Below, piece by piece: positions 11,801 through 23,858 of a stretch of DNA of 64,000 nt. Source of the stretch: Erythroxylum novogranatense (taxonomy: Eukaryota > Streptophyta > Magnoliopsida > Malpighiales > Erythroxylaceae); contig CM057235.1 of the NCBI GenBank assembly GCA_029891385.1, forward strand, positions 7,125,001-7,189,000. Direction: 5' to 3'. Both the position numbers and the translations under genes were made by a program. A model generated the notes under the pieces. The model ran no database searches, was not told where the DNA came from, and was given only the letters and a program-made list of their open reading frames with translations. Positions within the stretch are counted from its first letter, which is position 1, and each line of letters begins with the position of its first letter.

Positions 11801-12431
11801 TTGTACTAAAATGATGAAATGTTTGAATTTTGTTTTTGAAATATGACAAATATGATCAGGTGTTATGTAATATTACTTGACAAGAATCAAGTTGATGAGA
11901 ATTACATGATGACATGATTTTTTGTGTGTTGTATGACAATAGTGAACTATCGAGGATGGTTACTATGACGAGTTCGCAAAACTCATCAAGATTGAAAGTT
12001 AATAATTTCAGGTTTGAGAAAGCGACGACCTGCTTATAAGATTGCATAGAAGTAATGTTGTATAACTTATGGAGATAAGATATGGCTCAAAAGTCGGTCA
12101 GCTGGGACTAAAGGAATAATTTGTGTTATCTTTTGCATTATCTTTTATGATTCCTCATTTATGTAGCATACTGTGTAGACTAAGCTATTGATGCTCATAG
12201 AATGATGTTATGTAAACGTGGATGTTGAACATAATGCTACAATGTAACTTATTGTTTACGATATAAAATGAGGAAATTTTGGCTTTTAGAATAATGTGTA
12301 ATTTATGACTTAGCTTACGATGCCATGTTATAAAATGAAGGTGAAATAGTTAACACATCATTTCTGTCGGGCATGTGCGTGTGTATCCAAAGAGCGTAGG
12401 TACATGTGTTAGATGGGAGTGGGGTATTACA
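8871..12431. mobile_element. Solo LTR (about 3.56 kb) inserted in the LINE
   Basis: The unit starts TGTAACATCCC and ends GGGGTATTACA, an inverted pair (TGTAA...TTACA) typical of plant gypsy LTR ends. It lies between the RT and endonuclease parts of one LINE. The flanks read AAAGA (8866-8870) and AATGA (12432-12436), which may be a target duplication with one substitution. No gag or pol is recognisable inside; open frames there are short and unconvincing. Transcription sense is not settled, so no strand is given. Confidence 0.65.
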
Positions 12432-13190
12432 AATGAAATCTACAAAAGTAGCTAAGAAATCACTAAATTTGAATAGGTTTCTTCTAAGATCACTAGAGTT
12501 ATTCATTTGAATAACAATGGGGAGTGATTTGACAAATTAGGATTAAGGAAGAAGACTTTGAAATGAGGTAAAGCTTAAAACCACTTAATATTGATGAAGC
12601 TGCTATCTAGCTTCTTCCAGAGGAATGAATTAAAGGATTGCCTATTGCTTAAAGTGAAAAAGCTTCCTTCAAAAGGGATATTAGTAACTAATAATTCATT
12701 AACACAATTTTTTAGATCCTTACACTGAGTTATAGGAGAGAAGAAACCTTCAAATTCATAAGGAGACATGGTAGCATTGAAGTCTCCTAGTAGCATGTAA
12801 GGTTCACAGATTGTTAAGGACGTTTCCATTAACTAGGCCAAAAGATAAGATTTTTGGAAAGCATGGTTGAAATTGTATAGAAGGAGATAAATACGATAAG
12901 ATTAAAACCTTTCATGTTGATTCTAAGGTGTAGTACTGGATCCAACACTAGAGAATTCAACATATCAATTTTTTTCTAGATTAAAAAACTATTGTCCTTC
13001 CATTAGGATGAGTATTGTAATTGTCAACTAGTTTCTAAGTCTTAGGCAAAAATTGAGAATGTCACATCTATCACATTTAATTCTAGAATCAATAATGCTT
13101 ATAATCAAGGTTTTATTCTCTAAAAAGAAGTATCTAATTAGTATCCTTTTGTTAGGGAGTTCAGATCCCTAACATTTCAAGTAATGACAA
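12432..13190 (-). pseudogene. LINE endonuclease (AP-type) fragment
   Basis: At 12575-12829 the minus strand encodes YMLLGDFNAT, the catalytic GDFNA motif of AP-like LINE endonucleases, followed by the expected SPITQCKDLKNCVNELLV and SFFTLSNRQS segments. Near 13150-13190 the domain start is visible as IVIT-stop-NVRDLNSLTK, matching the WNVRGLN block with the Trp codon now a stop. This domain nicks the target DNA in LINE insertion. Several stops lie between the two parts. The interval 12432-12574 is the linker toward the RT. Confidence 0.82.
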
Positions 13191-13499
13191 TCATTTGCAT
13201 ATATCAAAGGAAGAAGATCTCTTTTTTCTGTTGGACTTCCTCCTGCCAATGATAGTGAATTAAGTATTGTCTTTCAACTTCTCCACTCCAAGCTCATTAC
13301 CAAAATTATCCTTTTTTGCGCCACTCTCTTCTGTGTTGCCATCGGGAATGATTGTAAGATCTTAGGGTTCCATTATAATAGAGTTAATATTATTAGTTTC
13401 TACATTAGGACCAACATCATAAGAGTTAAACTTGTCTAACTTATTTAAAATATTAGTCATATGTGTTTTTAGAAATTCTACTAGGGTAGAAATATCAAC

Positions 13500-14140
13500 A
13501 TTTATACTAACAGCAGAAGGGACTTAGTAGTTACCTAATTAGTGTTATTCCTTTCTTCTATCATGTCATGTGAGAAGCTTGATTTAAATACTTTACTTGT
13601 AGGTTTCTAGATTTTTTTAAGGCCTTAATAGAAGGTCTCCAAGCATGAGTGATTTTAACTAGATCCTTAACTAATTCAAAGTTTTCATTTAGCCTTATGA
13701 TGGGAATTTCTTTAGGTAAATCCTATAGAGCATCAACAATAATATAAATTCTCGCATAATTAATTTTGGTTATTTGAATTGTAGGTTCATATAAACAAAG
13801 TGGTCTCACATATGGCTTAATCCAAATGTTGTCTAATTTTCTGGAGGGACTTTATGAAGACGAATCCATATTGATTGTTTGCCTAGAATTTTATAACTAC
13901 GAATGCTACTCTCTTGTCCAAGAAATCCTATAAGCATGGAACCCCATCTTTTAACTTCTACCTTAAAAGTATCGATTGGAAAAGCTACTACAATATTTTT
14001 AGGAGGGCAAAAGTCAAATCTAATCTCAGAGCTACTTTCTCTAACCACATGAGTCCAAGTTCTCCTAGTAGTAACTTGCTAATCTAGGTGCTCAGGAAAA
14101 TGAATAGGAGCTACAAGGAGACTAAGAGAAGAATCACATT
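13500..14140 (-). pseudogene. LINE ORF1 (DUF4283-like, nucleic-acid binding) fragment
   Basis: The minus-strand frame 13833-14048 contains FPIDTFKVEVKRWGSMLIGF and SIWIRLHKVPPEN. The interval 13600-13830 continues with IKPYVRPLCLY, TKINYARIYIIVDAL and THAWRPSIKALKK. This order resembles the DUF4283 region of plant LINE ORF1 proteins (WIRLxGLP, then YARVxVEID), which coat LINE RNA. It lies upstream of the endonuclease in the minus sense, where ORF1 should be. Stops and a frame change are present. Confidence 0.65.
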
Positions 14141-15051
14141 ATTGGGGTGGGAAACAAGGGCAGGAAAGGCTCAAAGGAAGGCGGGAGAGTTATTGTATTG
14201 TCTAACATTACAAAAAATGGTAAGTAAATAAAGAGCAAAATATGAAAAAGAAAAGTCAAAGAGAAAGAAAAGGAAATAGTAGAAAGAATGAGCAAGAAAA
14301 GGACATTAAGGAAAAGAAGGATAAGGTGTAAAGAAAAAGGATAGGAGCATAAGGCCATGTAGATCATGTAGTCAAGAGTTAAGGATAAGTAAAGAAGCAG
14401 AAGCTTCTCATTTAACATCATAGTTTCATTCTCCACATTTAAGCATTTGCTTGTCTTCAAGCAAATAAATCTCATTACTCTCAACTTAAAAACAAATAAA
14501 TATAGGACAATGAATCAAAGATATTCATCTATATTATATATTATTCATTTAATTAAAAAACTCATTGAATTGTTAATCATTTAGTTACTTACATCAAATT
14601 ATAAATCAATCCAATTCACTCCACAATTCTTCAAATTTTAGCTCAAGTTAGATCATTCCACTTAATGCATAAAATGAACATATATGACAAAATGTAAAAA
14701 TCATAAACATTTTCACACCCCTTATTAAAAACAAAATGTTAAATTTAAATAATATAAGAGTATTTATAAGCTTGTTTGAAAAGTCACCTAGCCTTTTTAT
14801 GCAAGAGTAGACACCTTATTATGAATACCTCTAACTACTTAACTAAGTCACTATCTCAAATGGCTATTAGCACCACTTTTTATCTTTAACCTTTTTATTG
14901 TGACAAAACCAACAAAGTGAAGTTATTTATGCTTCTTATTCACATATTAATATTTTTAATGTATACGGGGTAATGAAAATGCTAAAAAGATTCACATTTA
15001 ACCCGATGTATGTTTTGCATAAAGTATCTTAATGCAAATTAAGTATCTATT
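14141..15051. other. AT-rich, purine-rich low-complexity flank
   Basis: The part at about 14155-14420 is strongly purine-rich on the plus strand (runs of AAAGAGAAAG type). The rest is AT-rich with no motif I recognise. The 116-codon minus frame at 14134-14484 is a by-product of the purine run, rich in Leu, Phe and Ser, and is not called a gene. Confidence 0.5.
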
Positions 15052-15455
15052 CTCAAAATTAATAAACTAAATTGAAATCAACTTAATCATTAAAATTATA
15101 AATATTTGCCAAAATAAATAAAATCATAATCACAACCAAACTCATAATAAATCATCTTGATTAACATACCTTAGAAACTATTTCCCAAATTGTTCATTAT
15201 TAAGCTAATTAAAAATTAGCTAATTTAACTGCTAAGTCACTCCCTTTCACTTAAGTTGTACATTTTCTTTAATATAGAAATATGTAAGAACAATAAAACA
15301 TATGAACAATAAAAAACCTATAAGAATAATAAAAAATAAAGGTTGGGGTAAAGATAACTAATACTTTGCTGATAATAAAAGATTTTTAGCCTTATCCAAT
15401 GTCATTAGCATTCGTCCAATGCTAGTAAATTCTACTCTAAAGTAAGCAGTGATAT
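15052..15455. repeat. Repeat X, copy 1, left part
   Basis: Matches 24466-24870 by eye (shared stretch around AACTAAATTGAAATCAACTT, and the pair CCAATGTCA...TCCAATGCTAGTAAA). The copy is interrupted by the long-LTR element and resumes at 23859. Confidence 0.8.
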
Positions 15456-16043
15456 TGCACAAAAACTGAACCTGACATCCTAGAACTCAAATAGCGAAGA
15501 AAACGTTTGCGTTGGAAACCTTAAGACTATCAGTCTAAACTAATCCAAATCCGAGTACTTTTTTTTCTTTCAGTTCCATTCCATCTCTTACAAAGTGACT
15601 TCAATATCCAATTGAAATCATTCGCACTCAAACTCAATTTACTCGCTTCTTCATATACAATCATATCTCATCGATTTAAACTCTTACTTTTCATTTCCAT
15701 AAAATCGCACACATTCCAATTTAAATACCATCAATTCTCAAACGATTAGCACTTTAAATATTTCAGACCAACCATCATAATCATATACCCAATTTCTATA
15801 CACAAAATCCATAACTCGAATCATAATTCATTTTACTATTTCATATACAAATCCATAACCTAATCCAATACATATGTCCAGAATTCAGAATACATTCTCA
15901 AAATGAATACACAACAATTCTAAATTTCTTAGCAATCACTTACCTAAACAAATTATACCATATGAACACATACAAATGGAAACCTTCTCTTTTCTTTACC
16001 CGATCTTCTTCTCATCACCTGTGGATGGGAATGAAGGGGAGGT

Positions 16044-16073
16044 GAGCTTATAGCTCGTGGGTAATAGTTTATA
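16044..16073 (-). promoter_or_regulatory. LTR A core-promoter block (TATAAA plus hairpin)
   Basis: The minus strand reads TATAAA (16068-16073), 11 nt, then GAGCT-ata-AGCTC (16044-16056), followed by a C-rich stretch. It is the same block as in the other LTRs of this group. The promoter role is inferred. Confidence 0.5.
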
Positions 16074-18106
16074 ACAAATAAATAAGCAAAACCTTTTTTA
16101 AATGCTTTTCTTTTCTTTTCTTGCAGAAACTCTGTTTGAAACCCATAATGCACATTTTCAAAAGTTCTTTTCTCGCAGTGGTCGAAAACACAATTTCTAA
16201 AACATGAATGCATCAATTATATCACTTCACAATGCAAATGCACGCATAACGGCTCGAGAGTTCCATAAGCATGACGAAAAACTGAAGTTTTACCGTAAAC
16301 ATGACGAGTCCATTTTTTGGATCTCGTAAGCCTCAAGCAGGTAGCCAGGAGAAGGCTAAGAGGGGGTCAACGTGCACGTGACTTAACGAAATAGGTTCTC
16401 TCTCGCCCACACAAAAGCACATATCATGCTCAAATCAATTAATTGAATACTCTTTTACGAATATACACAACGCCATGAAATCTTTCGAGGCATAACACAA
16501 ATGTATTTTGCAATTCATCAAAAGTTCATGTATTGAATCAATAATGATTTTTCAAATCATTCATGCAATGATGCAACATTTATGATGTAATTGAAATCAG
16601 AAAATCCCTTTGTTTAAAGAAAGCAGTAGTGGCTTATAAATTTCATTATAAACAGGTACCCACCTCGAATCGATGCTAGAAGCTTGTCCTTAGCTTCAAT
16701 TTGACCATTGCGTCTTTCTTTCATCCAATAGAAAAATTCCTATACTAATTTCACTCAATTTCAACCTCATAAATAACATAATCCTTAAAATTAAACTTAG
16801 AAAACACAAATTTCACATAAGATCAAGCCATCTAAATCACCAATTTTCAAAAACCCCAATTCATAAAATTGGGCATAACCCTAATTACTTTCTATCCAAA
16901 ATTAAACCCACAATACTTAGAAATCACCAAAATTGACTCCATAATACACAAACCCATATCATTTTCCATGATTCTAAACCAAAAACTCTCTAAAAGATCA
17001 AAGATCAAAAATTGACTCTTACCTTCTCTCACCACCATTTTCGGATTTCTGGGCTCCATAAGAAACTTTCATCTTCTTCTTCACCTTTTTCCTTGAAAAG
17101 CATCAAAAACCTCTCAAAAAACTTGGAAAAAACTGTACCTTAGCTCTCTCCCCTTTTCTTTCTTCTTCTCTCCCGAAGCTCCTCTCATTCTCCGCTCTTC
17201 TTATTCTTTCCTTCTTTTCTCTTAAGTATCGTGGGTTGCCTCTTAAAATGACAGCCCACTTGCTTTTATAGTGTCATTTCATTTAATGAATGAGGAATGA
17301 CCCATATGCCCCTCCATTTAAGCCTATAGACTTAACCCTTTAAGTAAGCTTCCAAAATTGCCCTTAATCCTGACATCTTGTCTAATTATTTCGATCAGGT
17401 ACATGAAGTACTTTAACAAAACTTTCTTCTATAAAATGTCCCTCTATGTATTATGAATCCATCGCTTCAATAATCAAGTCGATCGGAGCTCTATATCTCA
17501 AAATATCTCAAAAATACTGAAGTATGTTCTTCAGACTCGACGCTGAACACTACACCTAACTTCCTACCTGAAATTGAAAGTCTTAGAGGCCAAATTATCG
17601 ATCGGCTCCTTCATAACATTTGTATCCCCATGTCTCTATTTTAATTAGCAATAAGAATCAACTCAATCCGATCTCTAACGACCTAGATATCTTCAAAATA
17701 CTGAACACTGTTCAGCCATTACAACACCGAGACTGAACACTACACCTAACATCCGACCTAAAATTAGAAGTCTTAGAGGCTAACTTATAGCTCGGCTCCT
17801 TCATAACATTTGTAGCCTCATGTCTCTAGTTTAATTTCCAAAAATAATCAGATCGATCGGAGCTCTACTGATCGAGATATCTCCAAAATACTGAACACTG
17901 TTCAAACTTTTACAACTGATCAGCTCACTATAATCCAAGCTATCTTTCTCCATTTAATGCCAAAACCGATCTATATAGTATGAAAAGATAGAAAAACGTC
18001 TTAGGAATCCAACGCTTCAAAAATCGGCTCAATCGGAGATCTACACAAAAAGTTATTACCAAAAGAAGGAAGAAGGGTCAAAACACAAGCAGACGATGCT
18101 GATGAC

Positions 18107-18147
18107 GATGACGTCATCACAGACGAAGTGACGTCATCACAGACGAA
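18107..18147. repeat. Two-unit TGACGTCA minisatellite in LTR A
   Basis: Two 20-bp units GTGACGTCATCACAGACGAA, with palindromes TGACGTCA at 18109-18116 and 18129-18136. The matching site in LTR B has seven units. Confidence 0.9.
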
Positions 18148-19342
18148 GTGAAGGATGAGCAGAAATTTTGTCCTACTTTTGTTGCTGAATGTTTTCACTT
18201 GGAAAGATCATAACTTTCTACTCAGAACTCCAAATTAGACACCGTTTATTTCGTTGGAAAGATAAAAGCGAGATATACCATTTTTAAGAAGCACTCAAAG
18301 GCAAGATCAGTCACTAAAGGGGTCAAAAGTTTGCTACAATGTGACCGATCGATAAACTCCTCAACAGTACCAACACTTGTAAACATCATAACTTTTGATC
18401 CAGAACTCCAAATTTGACAAACTCGGTGTCTATAGAAAGGTAAAAGAACCCTCTACAACTTTTATGAAGGTGTTAAGAATCAGATCGACCTCAAAATAGG
18501 TCAAAAACTCCACACAAAACTGACTGGTCGATCAGCTTCACACTTAAACAGCATCAGAACGTCTAAAAATCATACCTTTCTACTCTCTTGTCCAAAATTT
18601 TCATGCCTTATATCAATGGAAAGATAAAAACAAGCTCTACAATGTTCATGAAGAACTCCAAAACAACTTCAACCTCTATCTAAGTCAATGTTTCAATCAA
18701 AGTTTCTGCCCTGATAGCAATCACCTAAACAATATCCAAATTTCACATTATCATATCTTTCAACCTCCACAACCAAGAATCGCATATTATACATCATTTT
18801 AAAGCTATTCAAATTCTCTATAACTTTCATGTAGACCATTTACTCCAATTCAAACCACATCAGTACGGAAATCACCTCAAAACACAACATATACAATCCT
18901 ACACTTAGAGCATTTTCCAAAACCAAAGCAAAATACACTTAACTTTCAAAGATCATAACTTTCAATCTCGATATCGAAAAATAGCATAGTTTATGGCTAC
19001 GAAAAGCTCTCAACATAAGCTACAATTTTATGAAGATCATTTCCTCAAATTCTGCCTAAATCAAAAAGTCAAATTTCAAATCAAACTTTCTATTTTCTTC
19101 AAAATATAACACTTTCACTAATTATTTCTTACTTTTCAGCTTCCATTTTAATCAACTAGTTCATTTTGACTTTCATACCTCATGCAACTCTACTCAAATT
19201 TCAAAGTCATCAAAATCAATCACTTCATTTCTCATCAATCTCCTTTAAGCACAATAACATCTATAACACAATTCATATCCGAAAACACTCATTGAATTCA
19301 TTTTAATATTCCTAGTTTCCACCGAAAGTTCGAGTCCCAACA

Positions 19343-19690
19343 TTTACGGTATCAGAGCCCAGTAATAGGATCTTACATGGGCGTATGTGTATGAGTAAGA
19401 AATGGATAAGAGTTAGTGAATGGATGTGATCGAATTAGTGAGAATGTGATAGTGATGTGAATGACCTAACATGTGTTTGGAGTATAAGAATGTTTTGATT
19501 AAGGTGTCAAAAGCATGCTTGATGAGAAAAGAATGTGATAATGGAGATTAAGGTTCGATTTTCACGATGAATTTGGATGAATTCCTTTCTGATATATATA
19601 TGTGAGATGTAGTATAAGATACGTGAAAGATGAGTTGAATGATATAGATATAGATATATATATATATATATGGAAGTTAAAAAGGATTAA
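19343..19690 (+). mobile_element. 348-bp internal region between LTR A and LTR B
   Basis: It opens with CGGTATCAGAGC (19347-19358), 11 of 12 matches to the tRNA-iMet primer site, 4 nt after LTR A. About 290 bp of non-coding sequence follow, then an AT microsatellite (about 19645-19672) and a weak purine tract before LTR B. No gag or pol is present, so any element formed here is non-autonomous. The primer-site orientation (plus) conflicts with the LTR sense inferred from relatives (minus). Confidence 0.7.
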
Positions 19691-20476
19691 TGTTGGGTCT
19701 CGATCCGAAAACCGAATCCCAACCGGAGAAACAAAACTGAAACGGAGCAAAATTGAATCGAAATCGAACGAAAGGAACATAAGGCAGAAGTAAAATCATC
19801 TACGAATCAAATGACGAATCAGATAGATCGAATTCGAAGGCAAATCGAATAACACAAAGCGGAAGCAAATCGAATTGAAGCAAACTTCGAAACAAAAACT
19901 GAACTCGACATCCGAGAACTCAAATAGCGAAGAAAACGTTTGCGTTGGAAACCTTAAGACTATCAGTCTAAACTAATCCAAATTCGAGTACTTTTTTTTT
20001 CTTTCAGTTCCATTCCATCTCTTACAAAGTAACTTCAATATCCAATTGAAATCATTCGCACTCAAACTCAACTTACTCGCTTCTTCATATACAATCATAT
20101 CTCATCGATTTAAACTCTCACTTTTCATTTCCATAAAATCGCACACATTCCAATTTAAATACCATCAATTCTCAAACGATTAGCACTTTAAATATTTCAG
20201 ACCAACCATCACAATCATATACCCAATTTCCATACACAAAATCCATAACTCGAATCATAATTCATTTTACTATTCCATATACAAATCCATAACCTAATCT
20301 AATACATATGTCCAGAATTCAGAATACATTCTCAAAATGAATACACAACAATTCTAAATTTCTTAGCAATCACTTAGCTAAACAAATTATACCATATGAA
20401 CACATATAAATGGAAACCTTCTCTTTTCTTTACCCGATCTTCTTCTCATCACCTGTGAATGGGAATGAAGGGGGGT

Positions 20477-20506
20477 GAGCTTATAGCTCGTGGATAACAG
20501 TTTATA
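20477..20506 (-). promoter_or_regulatory. LTR B core-promoter block (TATAAA plus hairpin)
   Basis: Minus strand TATAAA (20501-20506), 11 nt, then the GAGCT-ata-AGCTC hairpin (20477-20489). It is a copy of the block in LTR A and equivalent to those at 29515-29547 and 35255-35286. Confidence 0.5.
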
Positions 20507-22520
20507 ACAAATAAATAAGCAAAACCTTTTTAAAACACTTTTCTTTTCTTTTCTTGCAGAAACTCTGTTTGAAACCCATAATGCACATTTGCAAAAGTTC
20601 TTTTCTCGCAGTGGTCGAAAACACAATTTCCAAAACATGAATGAATCAATTATATCACTTCACAATGCAAATGCACACATAACGGCTCGAGAGTTCCATA
20701 AACACGACGGAAAACTGAAGTTTTACCGTAAACATGACGAGTCCATTTTTCGGATCTCGTAAGCCTCAAGCAGACAGCCAGGAGAAGGCTAAGGGGGGGT
20801 TAACGTGCACGTGACTTAACGAAATAGGTTCTCTCTCGCCCACACAAAAGCACATATCATGCTCAAATCAATTAATCGAATACTCTTTTACGAATATATA
20901 CAATGCCATGAAATCTTTCGAGGTATAACACAAATGTATTTTGCAATTCATCAAAAGTTCATGTATTGAATCAATAATGATTTTTCAAATCATTCATGCA
21001 ATGATGCAACATTTATGATGTAATTGAAATCAGAAAATCCCTTTGTTTAAAGAAAGCAGCAGTGGCTTATAAATTCCATTATAAACAGGTACCCACCTCG
21101 AATCGATGTTAGAAGCTCGTCCTTAGCTTCAATTTGACCATTGCGTCTCTCTTTCATCCAATAGAAAATTTCCTACACCAATTTCACACAATTTCAACCT
21201 CATAAATAACATAATCCTTAAAATTGAACTTAGAAAACACTAATTTCACATAAGATCATGCCATCTAAGTCACCAATTTTTAAAAACCCCAATTCATAAA
21301 ATCAGGCATAACCCTAATCACTTTCCATCCAAAATTAAACCCACAATATTTAGAAATCACCAAAATTGACTCCATAATACACAAACCCATATCATTTTTC
21401 ATGATTCTAAACCAAAAACTCTCTAAAAGATCAAAGATCGAAAATTGACTCTTACCTTCTCTCACCACCATTTTCGGATTTTTGGGCTCCATAAGAAACT
21501 TTCATCTTCTTCTTCACGTTTTTCCTTGAAAAGTATCAAAAACCCCTCAAAAAACTTGGAGAAAACCGAACCTTAGCTCTCTCCCCTTTTCTTTCTTCTT
21601 CTCTCCCGAAGCTCCTCTCATTCTCCTCTCTTCTTATTCTTTCCTTCTTTTCTCTTAAGTGTCGTGGGTTGCCTCTTAAAATCACAGCCCACTTGCTTTT
21701 ATAGTATCATGTCATTTAATGAATGAGGAATGACCCATATGCCCCTCCATTTAAGCCTATAGACTTAACCCTTTAAGTAAGCTTCCAAAATTGCCCTTAA
21801 AACTGACATCTTGTCTGATTATTTCGATCAGGTACATGAATTACTTTAACAAAAATTTCTTCTATAAAATGTCCCTCTATGTCTTACGAATCCATCGCTT
21901 CAATAATCAAGTCGATCGGAGCTCTATATCTCAAAATATCTCAAAAATACTGAAGTATGTTCTTCAGACTCGACGCTGAACACTACACCTAACTTCCGAC
22001 CTGAAATTGAAAGTCTTAGAGGCCAAATTATCGATCGGTTCCTTCAAAACATTTGTATCCCCATGTCTCTATTGTAATTAGCAATAAGAATAGCGACCTA
22101 GATATCTTCAAAATACTGAACACTGTTCAGCCATTACAACACCGAGACTGAACACTACACCGAACTTCCGACCTAAAATTGGAAGTCTTAGAGGCTAAAT
22201 TATAGCTCAGATCCTTCATAAAATTTGTAGCCTCATGTCTCTAGTTTAATTTACAAAAAGAATCAGATCGATCGGAGCTCTATTGATCGAGATATCTCCA
22301 AAATACTGAACACTGTTCAAACTTTTACAACTGATCAGCTCACTATAATCCGAGCTATCTTTCTCCATTTAATGCCAAAACCGATCTATATAGTATGAAA
22401 AGATAGAAAAATGTCTTAGAAATCAAACGCTTCAAAAATCGGCTCAATCGAAGGTCTACACAAAAAGTTATTGCCAAAAGAAGGAAGAAGGGTCAAAACA
22501 AAAGCAGACGATGCTGATGA

Positions 22521-22666
22521 CTATGACGTCATCACAGACGAAGATGACGTCATCACAGACGAAGTGACGTCATCACAGATGAAGTGACATCATCATAGAG
22601 GAAGTGATGTCATCACAGAGGAAGTGACATCATCACAGACGAAGCGACGTCATCACAGACGAAGTG
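22521..22666. repeat. Seven-unit TGACGTCA minisatellite in LTR B
   Basis: Seven 20-21-bp units. Units 1-3 keep TGACGTCA (22524, 22545, 22565). Units 4 and 6 read TGACATCA, unit 5 TGATGTCA and unit 7 CGACGTCA. In units 4-6 the change is CG to CA or TG, as expected from deamination of methylated CpG. Confidence 0.92.
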
Positions 22667-23858
22667 AAGGATGAGCAGAAATTTTGTCTTACTTTTGCTG
22701 CTGAATGTTTCCACTTGGAAAGATTATAACTTTCTACTCAGAACTCCAAATTAGACACGGTTTGTTTTGTTGGAGAGATAAAAGATAGATCTACAATTTT
22801 CAAGAAGGACTCAAAGGCAAGATCAGTCACTAAAGGGGTCAAAAGTTTACTACAATGTGACCAATCGATAAACTCCTCAACAGTACCAACACTTGTAAAC
22901 ATCGTAACTTTTGATCCAGAACTCCAAATTTGACAAACTCAGTGTCTATAGAAAGGTAAAAGAACCCTCTACAACTTTTATGAAGGCCTTAAGAATCAGA
23001 TCGACCTATAAATGGGTCAAAAACTCCACACAAAACTGACTGGTCAATCAGCTTCACACTTAAACAGCATCAGAATTTCTAAAAATCATACCTTTCTACT
23101 CTCTTATCCAAAATTTTCATGCCTTATATCAATGGAAAGATAAAAACAAGCTCTAAAATGTTCATGAAGAACTCCAAAACAACTTCAACCTCTATCTAAG
23201 TCAATGTTTCAATCAAAGTTTCTGCCCTGATAGCAATCACCTAAACAATATCCAAATTTCACATTATCATATCTTTCAACCTCCACAACCAAGAATCGCA
23301 TATTATACATCATTTTAAAGCTATTCAAATTCTCTATAACTTTCATGTAGACCATTTACTCCAATTCAAACCACATCAGTACGGAAATCACCTCAAAACA
23401 CAACATATACAATCCTACACTTAGAGCATTTTCCAAAACCAAAGCAAAATACACTTAACTTTCAAAGATCATAACTTTCAATCCCGATATCGAAAAATAG
23501 CATAGTTTATGGCTACGAAAAGCTCTCAACATAAGCTACAATTTCATGAAGATCATTTCTTCAAATTCTGCCTAAATGAAAAAGTCAAATTTCAAATCAA
23601 ACTTTCTATTTTCTTCAAAATATAACACTTTCACTAATTATTTCTTGCTTTTCAACTTCCATTTCAATCAACTAGTTCATTTTGACTTTCATAACTCATA
23701 CAATTCTACTCAAATTTCAAATTCATCAAAATCAATCACTTCATTTCTCATTAATCTCCTTTAAGCACAATAACATCTATAACACAATTCATATCCGAAA
23801 ACACTCATTGAATTCATTTTAATATTCCTAATTTCCACCGAAAGTTCGGGGTCCAACA

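Larger units (their letters stand above)
15460..19342 (-). mobile_element. Long LTR, copy A (5'-truncated on the plus strand)
   Basis: Copy A matches 19893-23858 nearly base for base over 3.9 kb. It lacks the first roughly 200 bp present in copy B (19691-19892). It ends ...CGAGTCCCAACA at 19342, next to a tRNA primer site in plus orientation. By homology with LTR1/LTR2, whose gag is on the minus strand, its transcription sense should be minus: hairpin 16044-16056, TATAAA on the minus strand at 16068-16073, CACGTG at 16375-16380. It contains a two-unit TGACGTCA array at 18107-18147. No coding region. Confidence 0.85.
19691..23858 (-). mobile_element. Long LTR, copy B (complete, 4.17 kb)
   Basis: It begins TGTTGGGTCTCGATCC and ends GTTCGGGGTCCAACA, with inverted termini TGTTGG/CCAACA. 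It is nearly identical to copy A over the shared length, including small details; in a stretch near 23341-23490 I saw about one difference per 150 bp. Hairpin at 20477-20489, TATAAA (minus) at 20501-20506, CACGTG at 20808-20813, and a seven-unit TGACGTCA array at 22521-22666. Read in reverse complement it aligns with the LTR at 31871-36191. No coding region. Confidence 0.88.

Noticed and set aside
13833..14048. Independent plant gene encoding a 71-residue protein
   Set aside because: It fits the DUF4283 region of a LINE ORF1 and lies in order upstream of the LINE endonuclease, so it is element debris.
22521..22666. CRISPR-like regular repeat array
   Set aside because: Units are contiguous with no unique spacers, and the host is a plant. 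It is a minisatellite in an LTR.
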